The notes under the pieces are model-generated. The model was not told where the DNA came from, did not search any database, and saw only the letters and a program-made list of their open reading frames with translations. 64,000 bases of DNA from an uncultured Bacteroidales bacterium (GTDB taxonomy: Bacteria > Bacteroidota > Bacteroidia > Bacteroidales > Muribaculaceae), in contig CACYRK010000001.1 of the NCBI GenBank assembly GCA_902776835.1, forward strand, positions 1 through 64,000, written 5' to 3'. Positions 42,340 to 52,206 of this stretch are shown in pieces; positions within the stretch are counted from its first letter, which is position 1, and the number at the start of each line of letters is the position of its first letter. The translations under genes were made by a program, and so were the position numbers.

Positions 42340-42795
42340 ATGAAAGTTGGAGATAAGATTCCCGATGTGCTGGGCGTGGACCAGCAGGGACGCACACACA
42401 CCGCAGCCGACTATGCCGGCAAGAAGTTAATCATCTATTTCTACCCCAAGGACAACACGAGCGGATGCACCGCCGAGGCTTGCTCGCTGAGCGACGGCTA
42501 CGGCGCGCTGCGCAAGGCTGGGTATGCCCTGCTGGGCGTGAGCAAGGACTCGGCGGCAAGCCACGAGAAGTTTGCCGCAAAGTACAACCTGCCCTTCCCG
42601 CTGATTGCCGACGTGGACCACACCTTGCAGGAGGCTATGGGCGTGTGGCGCGAGAAACGCATGGCAGGCCGCACCTACATGGGCACGGTGCGCACCACCT
42701 TCATCATCGATGAACAGGGTGTCATCACCCACGTCATCGAGAAGGTGAACACGCGCGACGCGGCGCAGCAAATCCTCGACCTCGTGCAACAATAG
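42340..42795 (+). CDS. bcp: Thiol peroxidase (Bcp/PrxQ peroxiredoxin)
   Basis: A 151-residue cytoplasmic peroxiredoxin that reduces hydrogen and organic peroxides. The peroxidatic cysteine is Cys43 in YPKDNTSGCTAEACSL and the resolving Cys48 is five residues on, the atypical 2-Cys PrxQ arrangement. Full length for the family. It is first in a probable operon with mfd, 17 bp downstream. Confidence 0.95.
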   Translation: MKVGDKIPDVLGVDQQGRTHTAADYAGKKLIIYFYPKDNTSGCTAEACSLSDGYGALRKAGYALLGVSKDSAASHEKFAAKYNLPFPLIADVDHTLQEAMGVWREKRMAGRTYMGTVRTTFIIDEQGVITHVIEKVNTRDAAQQILDLVQQ

Positions 42796-42812
42796 TCGCT
42801 CCCGCACGCCGC

Positions 42813-45800
42813 ATGGAAATCAAGCAACTTTGCGATGCCCTGATGGGCAAGGCGCGCACCGAGGCGCTGAAAAAACTGGTGACTGGCAAGCGCAACCGCG
42901 TGGTCACCGTCGACGGCCTGGCCGGCTCGGCGGTGGCGATGGTGATTGCGCGCTTGCCGCGATTGTCGCAGCCCTACCTGGTGGTGGCCAGCGACCTCGA
43001 CGAGGCCGGTTACATCTACAACGACCTGGTGCAACTCACCGACGACAAGCAGGTGCTGATTTTCCCCAGCGGCTACAAGCGCGACATAAAATATGGGCAA
43101 ATCGACGCGCCCAACGAGATTCTGCGCACCGAGGTGCTCAACCAGTGGCACGACAACCCCGAGTTGCGCTGGGTGGTGGCCTACCCCGAGGCGCTGGCCG
43201 AGCGCGTGGCCTCGCGACAGGAGGTGGCGCGCAACTCCATACGCCTGGCCACCGGCGAGGAGCACGACCTGACGTTGCTGCAGCAACACCTGCTCGACCT
43301 GGGCTTCAACCATGTGGACTACGTCTACGAGCCGGGCCAGTACAGCGTGCGCGGCTCGATTCTCGACGTTTACTCCTACTCAAACGAACTGCCTTACCGC
43401 ATCGACTTCTTCGGCGACGAGGTGGACAGCGTGCGCACCTTCAGCGTGGAGACGCAACTCAGCGAGGAACGCCAGCAGGCCGTGACCATCGTGGGGCGTG
43501 GCGGCGGCAAGGCCGGCCAGGTGTCGCTGCTCGACTATGTGGGCGACGACACAGTGGTGGTGTGCGGCGACGTGGAGTGGCTGAAAAGCCGCATCAGCAC
43601 CATCGCCGCCGAGAGTTTCTCGAGCCAGGCTATCATCGCCCAGGAGGGCGACGCGCAGGCCATGGACAAGGTGGTGGACCCCGACCGCTTCGTGGCACGC
43701 CTGGCGATGCTGCGACGCCTCGACTTCTCGCGTGGCGAGAGCGCACAACCCAGCCCGGCACGCCTGACGCTGCACTGCAAGCCGCAGGGCATCTACCACA
43801 AGAATTTCGACCTGATCAGCAGTTCGTTCAACGACTTCCTGGCGCGCGGCTACCGCATCATGATTCTCAGCGACAGCGCTAAGCAAATCGAGCGCCTGCG
43901 CGTAATCTTTGCCGACCGTGGCGACGACATCGAGTTCGAGCCCGTGCTCAAGACGCTGCACGAGGGCTTTGTCGACGACGACGTGCGCATGTGCGTCTTC
44001 ACCGACCACCAGATTTTCGACCGCTTCCACAAATATAACCTCAAGAGCGAGCGAGCACGCTCGGGCAAACTCGCCCTGTCGCTCAAGGAACTCAACCAAA
44101 TCGAGGTGGGCGACTACATCGTGCACGAGGACCATGGCGTGGGCAAGTTTGGCGGCCTGCTGCGCACCGCCGTCAACGGCAAGATGCAGGAGATGATCAA
44201 ACTCACCTACCTCAACGGCGACAAGATTTTCGTGTCGATACACGCCCTGCACAAACTCTCGAAATACCGTGGCAAGGAAGGCGTGGAGCCACGCCTCAAC
44301 AAACTTGGCTCGGGCGCGTGGAACCGCATGAAGGCCCGCACCAAGAGTCGCCTGAAGGACATCGCTCGCGACCTGATCACGCTCTACGCACGCCGCCGCG
44401 AGCAGCATGGCTTCGCCTTCTCGCCCGACGGATACTTGCAGCAAGAACTCGAGGCCTCGTTTATCTACGAGGACACGCCCGACCAACTCAAGGCCACACA
44501 GGCCGTCAAGACCGACATGGAGAGCGACAAGCCCATGGACCGCCTGATTTGCGGCGACGTGGGCTTCGGCAAGACCGAGGTGGCCATCCGCGCCGCCTTC
44601 AAAGCCGCCACCGACGGCAAGCAGACCGCCGTGCTCGTGCCCACCACAGTGCTGGCGTTTCAGCATTACAACACCTTCAGCGACCGCCTGAAGGACTTCC
44701 CCGTCAGGGTCGACTACCTGAGCCGCGCACGCAAGCCCAAGGAGGTGAAGCAGTTGCTCGCCGACCTGGAGGAGGGCAAAATCGACATCATCATCGGTAC
44801 TCACAAACTCATCGGCAAGAGTGTGAAATTCAAAGACTTGGGCCTGCTCGTGATTGACGAGGAACAGAAGTTTGGCGTATCGGTCAAGGAGAAACTCAAG
44901 CAACTCAAGGTCAACGTCGACACCATCACCATGAGCGCCACGCCCATCCCGCGCACCCTGCAGTTCTCGCTCATGGGGGCGCGCGACCTGAGCGCCATCA
45001 CCACCCCGCCGGCCAACCGCTACCCCATCCTCACCTCGCTGGGCACGCTCAACGACGAGGTGGTGCGCGAGGCCATCAACTTCGAGTTGTCGCGCAACGG
45101 ACAGGTGTTTATTGTGAACAACCGCATCGAGCAACTCTACAACCTGGAGAACATGGTGCACCGCGTGGTGCCCGACGCACGCACCGTGGTGGCGCACGGC
45201 CAGATGCCGCCCGAACGCCTCGAGCAGACCATCCTCGACTTCACCAACCGCGACTACGACGTGCTGCTGGCCACCACCATCATCGAGAGCGGCCTCGACA
45301 TGCCCAACGTTAACACCATCATCATCAACAACGCCCAGAACTTCGGCCTGAGCGAACTGCACCAGTTGCGTGGCCGCGTGGGCCGCTCAAACCGCAAGGC
45401 ATTCTGCTACCTGCTCGTGCCGTCGGGCAAGCCGCTCACCGCCGTGGCGCGCCGCCGCCTGCAGGCCATCGAGAGTTTCAGCGACCTGGGCAGCGGCATC
45501 CACATCGCCATGCAGGACCTCGACATTCGCGGCGCTGGAAACCTGCTCGGCGCCGAGCAGAGCGGCTTTATCGCCGACCTGGGCTACGAGACCTACCAAA
45601 AGGTGCTCCGCGAGGCCGTTCTGGAACTGAAAACCGAAGAGTTTGCCGGGACCTTCGAGGAGCAAAACACCGACCAGAGCGAGGAGACGGAGTTTGTGAC
45701 CGACTGCACCATCGACACCGACCTGGAACTGATGTTCCCCGCCACCTACGTGCCGCAGGAAAACGAGCGCATCACGCTCTACCGCGAACTCGACAACATG

Positions 45801-46160
45801 CAGACCGATGCCGAAGTCGACGCCTTCGAGACGCGCCTGGTCGACCGCTTCGGCCCCGTGCCCGACATGGCGCGCGAACTCATCCGCATCGTGCCGCTGC
45901 GGCGCACGGCGCGCACCTTAGGCATCGAGAAAGTCGCGCTCAAGCAGGGCAAGATGTACGTCTACTTCGTGGGCCAGAGCAATGTGGCCTACTACCAGTC
46001 GCGCGCCTTCGGACGCATCCTCACCTTTGCGCAGAGCAACCCGCGCCGCTGCCACATCCGCGAGGTGAACGGCCGCCGCTCATTCCTCATCGACGACGTC
46101 GCCACCGTGACCGACGCCCTCGACATCCTGCGCAACATCACCACCCTCCCCGCCGCCTAA
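42813..46160 (+). CDS. mfd: Transcription-repair coupling factor
   Basis: A 1115-residue ATPase that removes RNA polymerase stalled at DNA lesions and recruits UvrA. The N-terminal UvrB-like part is followed by the RNA-polymerase-interacting domain (VGDYIVHEDHGVGKFGG, about 431) and the RecG-like motor. Motor motifs are GDVGFGKTEV (about 580), VIDEEQKFGV (about 682), SATPIPRTLQFSLMG and RGRVGRSNRKAFCYLL. The C-terminal TRCF domain is present. Length is normal and no defects are seen. Confidence 0.97.
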   Translation: MEIKQLCDALMGKARTEALKKLVTGKRNRVVTVDGLAGSAVAMVIARLPRLSQPYLVVASDLDEAGYIYNDLVQLTDDKQVLIFPSGYKRDIKYGQIDAPNEILRTEVLNQWHDNPELRWVVAYPEALAERVASRQEVARNSIRLATGEEHDLTLLQQHLLDLGFNHVDYVYEPGQYSVRGSILDVYSYSNELPYRIDFFGDEVDSVRTFSVETQLSEERQQAVTIVGRGGGKAGQVSLLDYVGDDTVVVCGDVEWLKSRISTIAAESFSSQAIIAQEGDAQAMDKVVDPDRFVARLAMLRRLDFSRGESAQPSPARLTLHCKPQGIYHKNFDLISSSFNDFLARGYRIMILSDSAKQIERLRVIFADRGDDIEFEPVLKTLHEGFVDDDVRMCVFTDHQIFDRFHKYNLKSERARSGKLALSLKELNQIEVGDYIVHEDHGVGKFGGLLRTAVNGKMQEMIKLTYLNGDKIFVSIHALHKLSKYRGKEGVEPRLNKLGSGAWNRMKARTKSRLKDIARDLITLYARRREQHGFAFSPDGYLQQELEASFIYEDTPDQLKATQAVKTDMESDKPMDRLICGDVGFGKTEVAIRAAFKAATDGKQTAVLVPTTVLAFQHYNTFSDRLKDFPVRVDYLSRARKPKEVKQLLADLEEGKIDIIIGTHKLIGKSVKFKDLGLLVIDEEQKFGVSVKEKLKQLKVNVDTITMSATPIPRTLQFSLMGARDLSAITTPPANRYPILTSLGTLNDEVVREAINFELSRNGQVFIVNNRIEQLYNLENMVHRVVPDARTVVAHGQMPPERLEQTILDFTNRDYDVLLATTIIESGLDMPNVNTIIINNAQNFGLSELHQLRGRVGRSNRKAFCYLLVPSGKPLTAVARRRLQAIESFSDLGSGIHIAMQDLDIRGAGNLLGAEQSGFIADLGYETYQKVLREAVLELKTEEFAGTFEEQNTDQSEETEFVTDCTIDTDLELMFPATYVPQENERITLYRELDNMQTDAEVDAFETRLVDRFGPVPDMARELIRIVPLRRTARTLGIEKVALKQGKMYVYFVGQSNVAYYQSRAFGRILTFAQSNPRRCHIREVNGRRSFLIDDVATVTDALDILRNITTLPAA

Positions 46161-46179
46161 CCACCCACCCGTGATAGCA

Positions 46180-46245
46180 AAATTAACTCGAGCACTCGAA
46201 GATTCGAATAATCGAACATTCGAAGATTCTAATGTTCGCGCAATT
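46180..46245. repeat. ATTCGAA-type repeats and hairpin between convergent genes
   Basis: Degenerate ATTCGA units recur about every 10 bp. CGAACATT (46213-46220) pairs with AATGTTCG (46231-46238). A related GAGCATTCGA array lies at 56790-56880. This could act as a bidirectional terminator. Confidence 0.5.
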
Positions 46246-46276
46246 GATTTGGTTATTAGGACTCAACTTGAGATAC

Positions 46277-47695
46277 TTAGTCCCAGCATTGGATGTCGCC
46301 TTTTAGGTCGGGGAGCATGTCGCGCTTGAAGGTGGGGCTGGCAATGCCGTTGCGCTTCTGGTCCTGGTAGTTCTTGAGCAGTTTGAAGGCGTACTTGCTG
46401 AGCGGGATTATCGCCGCCAGGTTGCAGGCGGTGAGCATGGCCATGCAGATATCGCCCAGACTCCACACAAAGTTCAGGCTGGCCAGCGCGCCGAGCATCA
46501 CCATCACACCGCCCGAGAACAGGCGGAAGACTACCAGCGCCCACCGCTTGCGGGTGAGGAACTGGATGTTGGTCTCGCCATAATAGTAGTTGCCGATTAT
46601 GCTGCTGAAAGCGAAGAAGAAGATGGCTATTGCGATAAACACTTTGCCCCAGTGCCCAATTTGCGACTGCATGGCTTCCTGGGTGAGCGCAATGCCATTG
46701 GCGCCGCTTGAATAAACGCCGCTGATAAGAATGATGAATGCCGTGCACGAGCACACCAGGAAGGTGTCGGTAAACACGCCCAAGGCCTGCACGAGGCCTT
46801 GCTTCACGGGGTGTGACACGCTGGCCGTGGCGGCAACGTTGGGCGCCGAGCCCTCACCGGCTTCGTTGCTGAACAAGCCGCGCTTGATGCCGTACATCAC
46901 CGTCATGCCCAGCAGGCCGCCGGTAAACTGACCCAGGCCGAACGCCTCAGTAATGATAACCTTAAACACATGAGGCACAAGTTGATAGTTCATCAGCACA
47001 ATCACAAGCGCCAAAATGAAGTAGCCCACGGCCATCAGCGGCACAATCACGGCGCTCACGCGCGCTATGCGCTGTATGCCGCCGAAGGCAATCACCAGCG
47101 ACACCACCGAGATTATCGCGCCCACCACGATTTCGTTCCACCCGAAGGCCTGGTGCATGGCGCTACATATCGTGTTGCTCTGCACCGAGTTGTACGACAG
47201 GCCGAAGGTGAGCGTAATCAGCACCGCAAACAATGCCGCCATCCATTTCCGCCCCAAGCCATACTTGATATAGTAGGCCGGACCACCCTTGTAGGAGTCG
47301 TCGCCATGACGCTTGTAAAGTTGTGCCAGCGTCGACTCGATAAACGCCGTGGCACCGCCAATGAGGGCAATCATCCACATCCAGAACACCGCTCCCGGGC
47401 CACCCATGGCGATGGCCGTGGCCACGCCGGCCAGGTTGCCAGTGCCCACACGCGTGGCCACCGACACGGCAAAAGCCTGAAATGCCGAGATATGCTTCTT
47501 CGGTCCAGTCTTTACCGAGGGCTCGGCAATGAGCCGCACCATCTCGCCCACCATGCGCAGTTGCACAAAGCGCGTGCGCCAGGTGAAATACAGGCCGCAT
47601 CCCACAAGCAGAATTATCAGTATGTAGGTCCAGACGAAGTCGTTCACACTGGTGATGGCCATCGTGAGCCATCCGTCGCTTGCAAAAATGTCCAT
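46277..47695 (-). CDS. Alanine/glycine:cation symporter (AGCS family)
   Basis: About 472 residues from the ATG at 47695 (an upstream frame extension overlaps the WYL gene and is unlikely). Around eleven hydrophobic helices. The family signature region GPGAVFWMWMIALIGGATAF followed by ESTLAQLY is present. It imports alanine or glycine with sodium. It lies directly after the WYL regulator on the same strand. Confidence 0.93.
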   Translation of the reverse strand: MDIFASDGWLTMAITSVNDFVWTYILIILLVGCGLYFTWRTRFVQLRMVGEMVRLIAEPSVKTGPKKHISAFQAFAVSVATRVGTGNLAGVATAIAMGGPGAVFWMWMIALIGGATAFIESTLAQLYKRHGDDSYKGGPAYYIKYGLGRKWMAALFAVLITLTFGLSYNSVQSNTICSAMHQAFGWNEIVVGAIISVVSLVIAFGGIQRIARVSAVIVPLMAVGYFILALVIVLMNYQLVPHVFKVIITEAFGLGQFTGGLLGMTVMYGIKRGLFSNEAGEGSAPNVAATASVSHPVKQGLVQALGVFTDTFLVCSCTAFIILISGVYSSGANGIALTQEAMQSQIGHWGKVFIAIAIFFFAFSSIIGNYYYGETNIQFLTRKRWALVVFRLFSGGVMVMLGALASLNFVWSLGDICMAMLTACNLAAIIPLSKYAFKLLKNYQDQKRNGIASPTFKRDMLPDLKGDIQCWD

Positions 47696-47702
47696 AGCGT
47701 CG

Positions 47703-48626
47703 TCATTTGCCCGTTGTGGGCGTGCTGGTAGGTTGATAGTTTTGTAACGCCTGGCGGAGTTCTTCGACGATGAGCGCCTTGAGTTCGGGCGGCGCCACCA
47801 CCTCGACAGCACTGCCGTGCGACATGATTTCCTCCTTCAGGTCGTAGGTGATGCGCATGCGGTAGTTGAAGAGCGAATAACTATCGTGCACCTCCTCGGT
47901 CTGCGAGGGGTGCAGCGGCAGTGCGCGGAAATACTTGGCCTGCGTGGGCTCCACGCGCAAGGTGATGCGCTTGGGCTCGTTCTGGTTGGTGGTGATGCCG
48001 AAACAGTCGCTGAAAAACGCCGCCGGGCTGAAGCCCTCGGGCATCTTGAAATGCTCCTGCGCCAAGATGTTCAGGTCGCTGATGCGGTCCAGGGCGTAGG
48101 TCTTGATTTTGCCATCCTTCACGTTGTAGCCAATCACGTACCACAACTGCTTGAAAATCTTGACGAAATACGGCTCGATGACGATGCCGGCGGTGCGATT
48201 GACGCGCGTGTGAGCCTTGTAGGAGAAGCGCACGCGCACGTCTTGCCGCATGGCGTCGATGATGGTGGGCAGGTGCTCTCGCGCACTGGGCACATTCTCC
48301 AGCACCACGCGGTTGGCCATGTCGCGCGAGTCGCGCAGCGTCTCGTTAATCGACATCGAGTCGAGCAGCCAGTCGTTGAGGCTCAAGCGTCCCTCGCCCT
48401 GCTGCTCGATGAAGTACTCGTAGGTCGACAGGTCGCAGTCGATGTACACGCCCAGCAAGCGCTGCGCGGCATTGCGGTAGTTGAAAAAGGTGCGGCGCGA
48501 GAACGGCTTGCCGTTGCTCATCGACGCCAGCAGCCATTGGCTGTTGATTTCATCAAGCGTGATGCGACCGTGCCGACGAATCGTGTCGACAAGCCAAATG
48601 TAGCGGTGTAGGAGTTCGTACTGCAA
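47703..48626 (-). CDS. WYL-domain transcriptional regulator
   Basis: A 307-residue regulator. The N-terminal winged helix (about 5-60, with HGRITLDEINSQWLLASMSN) precedes a WYL domain (about 130-230) with the core read as WYVIG, then GKIKTYALDRISDL. A C-terminal WCX-like extension follows. WYL proteins sense nucleic acids or small ligands and often control defence or stress genes; the target here is unknown. Confidence 0.88.
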   Translation of the reverse strand: MQYELLHRYIWLVDTIRRHGRITLDEINSQWLLASMSNGKPFSRRTFFNYRNAAQRLLGVYIDCDLSTYEYFIEQQGEGRLSLNDWLLDSMSINETLRDSRDMANRVVLENVPSAREHLPTIIDAMRQDVRVRFSYKAHTRVNRTAGIVIEPYFVKIFKQLWYVIGYNVKDGKIKTYALDRISDLNILAQEHFKMPEGFSPAAFFSDCFGITTNQNEPKRITLRVEPTQAKYFRALPLHPSQTEEVHDSYSLFNYRMRITYDLKEEIMSHGSAVEVVAPPELKALIVEELRQALQNYQPTSTPTTGK

Positions 48627-48634
48627 CGACGTAG

Positions 48635-48689
48635 TAGATTATAGATTATAGATTATAGATTATAGATAACAGATGACAGATGACAGATT
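48635..48689. repeat. Heptanucleotide tandem repeats
   Basis: Four copies of TAGATTA, one of TAGATAA, then two of CAGATGA and a partial copy: two related 7-bp families in 55 bp, in the gap between the symporter and the WYL gene. Confidence 0.8.
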
Positions 48690-48692
48690 TCT

Positions 48693-50141
48693 TTATTTGC
48701 GCTTGATAAGGAGTGCCAGGCCGAGCATGGTGAGCGCGGCGTTGAGCAGCAAGAGTTCGAAACCAAGCGTGTAGTCATACTGCTGCTTGAGCCACCACTG
48801 CACGCCGTAACTGATGATGGGCGCGGCGATACACACGATGGGCACCAGGCGGTCGCGGACATCGGCCTTGCACATCATGCCGAAGGCAAACAGGCCAAGT
48901 ATCGGGCCGTAGGTGTAACTTGCCAGGGTGTACACGGCACTGATGGCGTCGCTGTTGCTGATGGCGTAGAACACCAGAATCACAAGCCCCATGCCGGCGG
49001 CCATGGCCACATGCACCAGTTTGCGCGTGCGCGACAGGGCGTCGGCGGGCTTTTTCTTGTCGGCCTCAAGGATATCGACGGTAAACGACGTGGTGAGCGA
49101 CGTCAGTGCCGATCCGGCAGCCGAATAGGCCGCTGCCACGAGGCCCAAGATGAACAAGATGCCCACAATCACGGGCATGCCCGGCGCAAAGGCCACCTTG
49201 CCGAAGAGTTCGTCGCTCTTCTCGGGCATCTCCATACCGTTGGCCTTGACATACAGCACCAGCAGCGTACCCAAGATAAGGAACAGCGCAATGACAAAGA
49301 ACTGAGTAATACCGCTCACAATGAGGCCCTTTTTCGACTCCTGCGCATTTTTGCTGGCCAGGGTGCGCTGCATCAGGTCCTGGTCAAGACCAGTGGTGGC
49401 AATCACCATAAACACGCCGGCGATGAACTGCTTCCAGAAGTAGAGGCCATCCTTCGGGTCGTCGAAGTAGAACATGCGCGAACTCTCGTCGCCGGCTATC
49501 GCCTTGCACATGCCGCCCAGGTCGTAACCCAAGCCGCGTGCCACAAAGTAGATGCAGAGCACCACACTCATTATCAGGCAGAACGACTTGAGCGTATCGG
49601 TCCATATGACAGTTTTCACACCGCCCTGCAGCGTGTACAGGAAAATCAGGGCTATGGTAGCAATCACGTTGATAATGAACGGGATGCCCATGGGGGCGAA
49701 CACCAGCAGTTGCAGCGTGACGCACACCACATAGAATCGCACGGCAGCGCCCAGCATCTTGCTGATGAAGAAGAACCACGCCCCGGTCTTGTGGGTGCCC
49801 GCGCCGAAGCGCTGCTCCAGATAACCGTAAATCGACACTAACTTGCGCTTATAGAATAGTGGCAACAGCACATAGGCGATGACAAAATAGCCCACGATGA
49901 AGCCCAGCGTCATCTGCAAGTAACTGTAGCCCTTGGCAACCACCATGCCCGGCACCGACACAAAGGTGACGCCCGAGATGGGCGCGCCCAGCATGGCGAT
50001 GGCAACGATAAACCATGGCGCCTCGCGGCCGCCTGTCAGCGCAGCCTCGCTGTCGGTCTTGCGAGTGGCAGCCCACGAAATAATGAATAACAAGATGAAA
50101 TAGCCAATTATAGTGGCCAAAACAATCCAGGGAGTGCTCAT
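48693..50141 (-). CDS. Sodium:solute symporter (SSS family)
   Basis: A 482-residue transporter with about thirteen hydrophobic helices. GYLEQRFGAGTHKTGAWFFF and the GLVAAAYSAAGSALTSLTTS stretch, which holds the sodium-site serines and threonines, are typical. It lies 42 bp downstream of the NamZ-like gene, suggesting it imports a cell-wall sugar such as MurNAc or GlcNAc, but the substrate is not shown. Confidence 0.9.
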   Translation of the reverse strand: MSTPWIVLATIIGYFILLFIISWAATRKTDSEAALTGGREAPWFIVAIAMLGAPISGVTFVSVPGMVVAKGYSYLQMTLGFIVGYFVIAYVLLPLFYKRKLVSIYGYLEQRFGAGTHKTGAWFFFISKMLGAAVRFYVVCVTLQLLVFAPMGIPFIINVIATIALIFLYTLQGGVKTVIWTDTLKSFCLIMSVVLCIYFVARGLGYDLGGMCKAIAGDESSRMFYFDDPKDGLYFWKQFIAGVFMVIATTGLDQDLMQRTLASKNAQESKKGLIVSGITQFFVIALFLILGTLLVLYVKANGMEMPEKSDELFGKVAFAPGMPVIVGILFILGLVAAAYSAAGSALTSLTTSFTVDILEADKKKPADALSRTRKLVHVAMAAGMGLVILVFYAISNSDAISAVYTLASYTYGPILGLFAFGMMCKADVRDRLVPIVCIAAPIISYGVQWWLKQQYDYTLGFELLLLNAALTMLGLALLIKRK

Positions 50142-50183
50142 TGTTGATAGTTATGTGTTGATTATTGGATGATTATTGGTGTA

Positions 50184-51407
50184 TTATTCTTTGTAAATGA
50201 GATATGGGCGCCGCTCCTGCTTGAAGCGGTACACATCGCCCTGCCAGGTGGCCTTAATCTCGCGAGCCGTCTTGCCCTGGGCAATCATCTCGCGAACGCG
50301 CGTGGTACCCATCAACTTGTCGAAGAAATTGGCCTTGTTAAGGTAAAACTCCTGGCCGTGACTGGTGAGGTCGTTGTAAGCGTCGATGACATACTCTAAG
50401 TTGATGCCTTGCGCGATGGCTTGCTCGGGGTCCATGTTATGGAGGTCAACACCGTGGCACAAGTTGTCGAGTTGCGGCGGATTCTTCGCGCCGTCGACGC
50501 TGCGTGGCGTGAACTCAAACTCGCGCTTGGTCATCGCCGGATGGCCGTAGACCTGGAACGGCCATGGCGTGCCGCGACCCAGGCTCACCGTCGTGCCCTC
50601 GAAGTAGCACGTCGAGGGATAGAGGTAGATGCTGAGCATGTTGGGCAGATTGGGCGACGGTGCCACCGGCAGCGTGTAGCGTGTGTGGCGCGTGTAGTTG
50701 TCGCAAGGCACCACAGTGAGCGGAATCTTCTTGCCGTCGACGAGCCAGCCCTCGCCCACAGCCATCTTCGCCAACTCGCCCATGGTCATGCCGTACACGG
50801 TGGGGATGGGCAAGCGCCCCACTCCACTCTTGAGTTTCATGTCGAGGATGGGACCATCGACGGTCATGATGTTGGGATTGGGGCGGTCGAGCACGACAAA
50901 CCCCTTGCCGTAGGTTGCCGCGGCATCCATGAGGTTGATCATGGTGATATAGTAGGTGTAGAAGCGCAGTCCCACATCTTGAATGTCGGTCACGATAACG
51001 TCGAATCCGCTCATCGTCTCGGCCTTGGGCATGTGGCTCTTGCCGTCGTAGAGCGATGCGATGGGTATGCCCGTCTTCTCGTCGACGCTGCTGGCCACGT
51101 GCTCGCCGGCGTCGGCCTTGCCACGGAATCCGTGCTCGGGCGAGAAGATGGTAACCACGTTAAGTCCGTTTTCCAGCATCACGTCGAGCACGTGGCGGCC
51201 GTCGGGCAGGATGCCGGTCTGGTTGCTCAGCAGGGCAATTCGCTTGCCTTTGAGCAGCGGCACATAAATCTGGGTGCGCTCGGCACCAACCACCACCGGT
51301 TGCTCGGCGCTGGGGGTTGCAGGGGCCGTACCGGGGGCGCCGGCCTTGGCTCCGCAAGCCGCCAGCAGGGCCATGGCCACAATGGACACGTATTTTATCA
51401 TTTTCAT
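50184..51407 (-). CDS. NamZ-like lipoprotein (DUF1343, GH171)
   Basis: About 407 residues from the ATG at 51407. A signal peptide ends in lipobox LAAC (Cys18), so it is an envelope lipoprotein. DUF1343 hallmarks include LLSNQTGILPDGRH, FSPEHGFRG, VTDIQDVGLRFYTY and VLDRPNPN. Characterised members are exo-beta-N-acetylmuramidases releasing terminal MurNAc from peptidoglycan fragments. The neighbouring symporter fits peptidoglycan recycling. Confidence 0.9.
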   Translation of the reverse strand: MKMIKYVSIVAMALLAACGAKAGAPGTAPATPSAEQPVVVGAERTQIYVPLLKGKRIALLSNQTGILPDGRHVLDVMLENGLNVVTIFSPEHGFRGKADAGEHVASSVDEKTGIPIASLYDGKSHMPKAETMSGFDVIVTDIQDVGLRFYTYYITMINLMDAAATYGKGFVVLDRPNPNIMTVDGPILDMKLKSGVGRLPIPTVYGMTMGELAKMAVGEGWLVDGKKIPLTVVPCDNYTRHTRYTLPVAPSPNLPNMLSIYLYPSTCYFEGTTVSLGRGTPWPFQVYGHPAMTKREFEFTPRSVDGAKNPPQLDNLCHGVDLHNMDPEQAIAQGINLEYVIDAYNDLTSHGQEFYLNKANFFDKLMGTTRVREMIAQGKTAREIKATWQGDVYRFKQERRPYLIYKE

Positions 51408-51419
51408 GCTTGGCACGTA

Positions 51420-52184
51420 TTAGTCGTTGGTGTAAAGCATGTCGAGCACCTTGTCGTAGTCCTGGGCGCTGTTGAAGCCGCGGCGCTCAAGTTGCAGGAT
51501 GGCGTTAATCACCTTGTCAAGGTAGGGGATGGTGGCATTCTTCTGATTCTTCATGCCCTTCTCGTAAACCTTATAGTAAGAGAGCGATTTCAGCCCCTTA
51601 TCAAACTTCTTGTAGGCATCGCTGTCGGCACCCTGGGTTGCCCAGCGCAGGTTGGCAAAGACCGAGCGCTGTTTCTCGAGGAACTTGCGCATGTCGATGG
51701 TGTAACGGCCATAATTCTCGAGCAACTCACGCTTCTTGAGCACCTCCTTGGTCTCCATACCCTCGAAACTGCGCAGCGCGTTCTCCACGTCGAGTTTGTT
51801 GTAGGGGTTGAGCAGCACGTCCTGAATTTCCTGGTCAAACACCAAGTAGTCGCGCGTCTCATGCACATTGCGGCGCGTCTTGTCGGCGACCTTGATGTCG
51901 TTCTCGAGCACCTTGCGCATCTTCTCCAGCGCGCTGATTTGGCCCTTCACGTCCTTTTCCAGCGCGTTGATGCTGTCGAGGCGCTGCTTGAGGGCCTGAA
52001 TCTGTGCGTTCAGTTCGTCGATGGAGTCTTGCTTTTCGGCCATGAGGTCCTCCTGATAGCGGATGTCGTCCTCGAGGTCGGTAACGTTGGTGGTGGGGCT
52101 GACGTAGGTGCGGTTGTCGTCGGCCATGGCCGTTGCGGCGCTCAGCGCCATCACAGCCAGAATAATCAAATATAGGTGTTTCAT
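51420..52184 (-). CDS. Periplasmic coiled-coil protein, unknown
   Basis: A 254-residue exported protein: signal peptide MKHLYLIILAVMALSAATAM, then a long coiled coil (about 35-115, with QDSIDELNAQIQALKQRLDS). The C-terminal half is helical. It lies between the TPR-TonB and NamZ genes and is probably co-transcribed. A role in envelope organisation is inferred. Confidence 0.75.
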   Translation of the reverse strand: MKHLYLIILAVMALSAATAMADDNRTYVSPTTNVTDLEDDIRYQEDLMAEKQDSIDELNAQIQALKQRLDSINALEKDVKGQISALEKMRKVLENDIKVADKTRRNVHETRDYLVFDQEIQDVLLNPYNKLDVENALRSFEGMETKEVLKKRELLENYGRYTIDMRKFLEKQRSVFANLRWATQGADSDAYKKFDKGLKSLSYYKVYEKGMKNQKNATIPYLDKVINAILQLERRGFNSAQDYDKVLDMLYTND

Positions 52185-52206
52185 CGCGAATTACTTGGTT
52201 TTATGA

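Noticed and set aside
43380..45362. 660-codon open frame antisense to mfd
   Set aside because: Shadow of a GC-rich gene with strong codon bias; mfd is complete and well matched on the other strand. Similar long antisense frames over the primase-helicase (38775-40607) and the M16 gene (56986-58845) were dropped for the same reason.
48635..48689. CRISPR array
   Set aside because: The repeats are contiguous 7-mers without spacers and there are no cas genes. The arrays at 46180 and 56790 also lack spacer structure.
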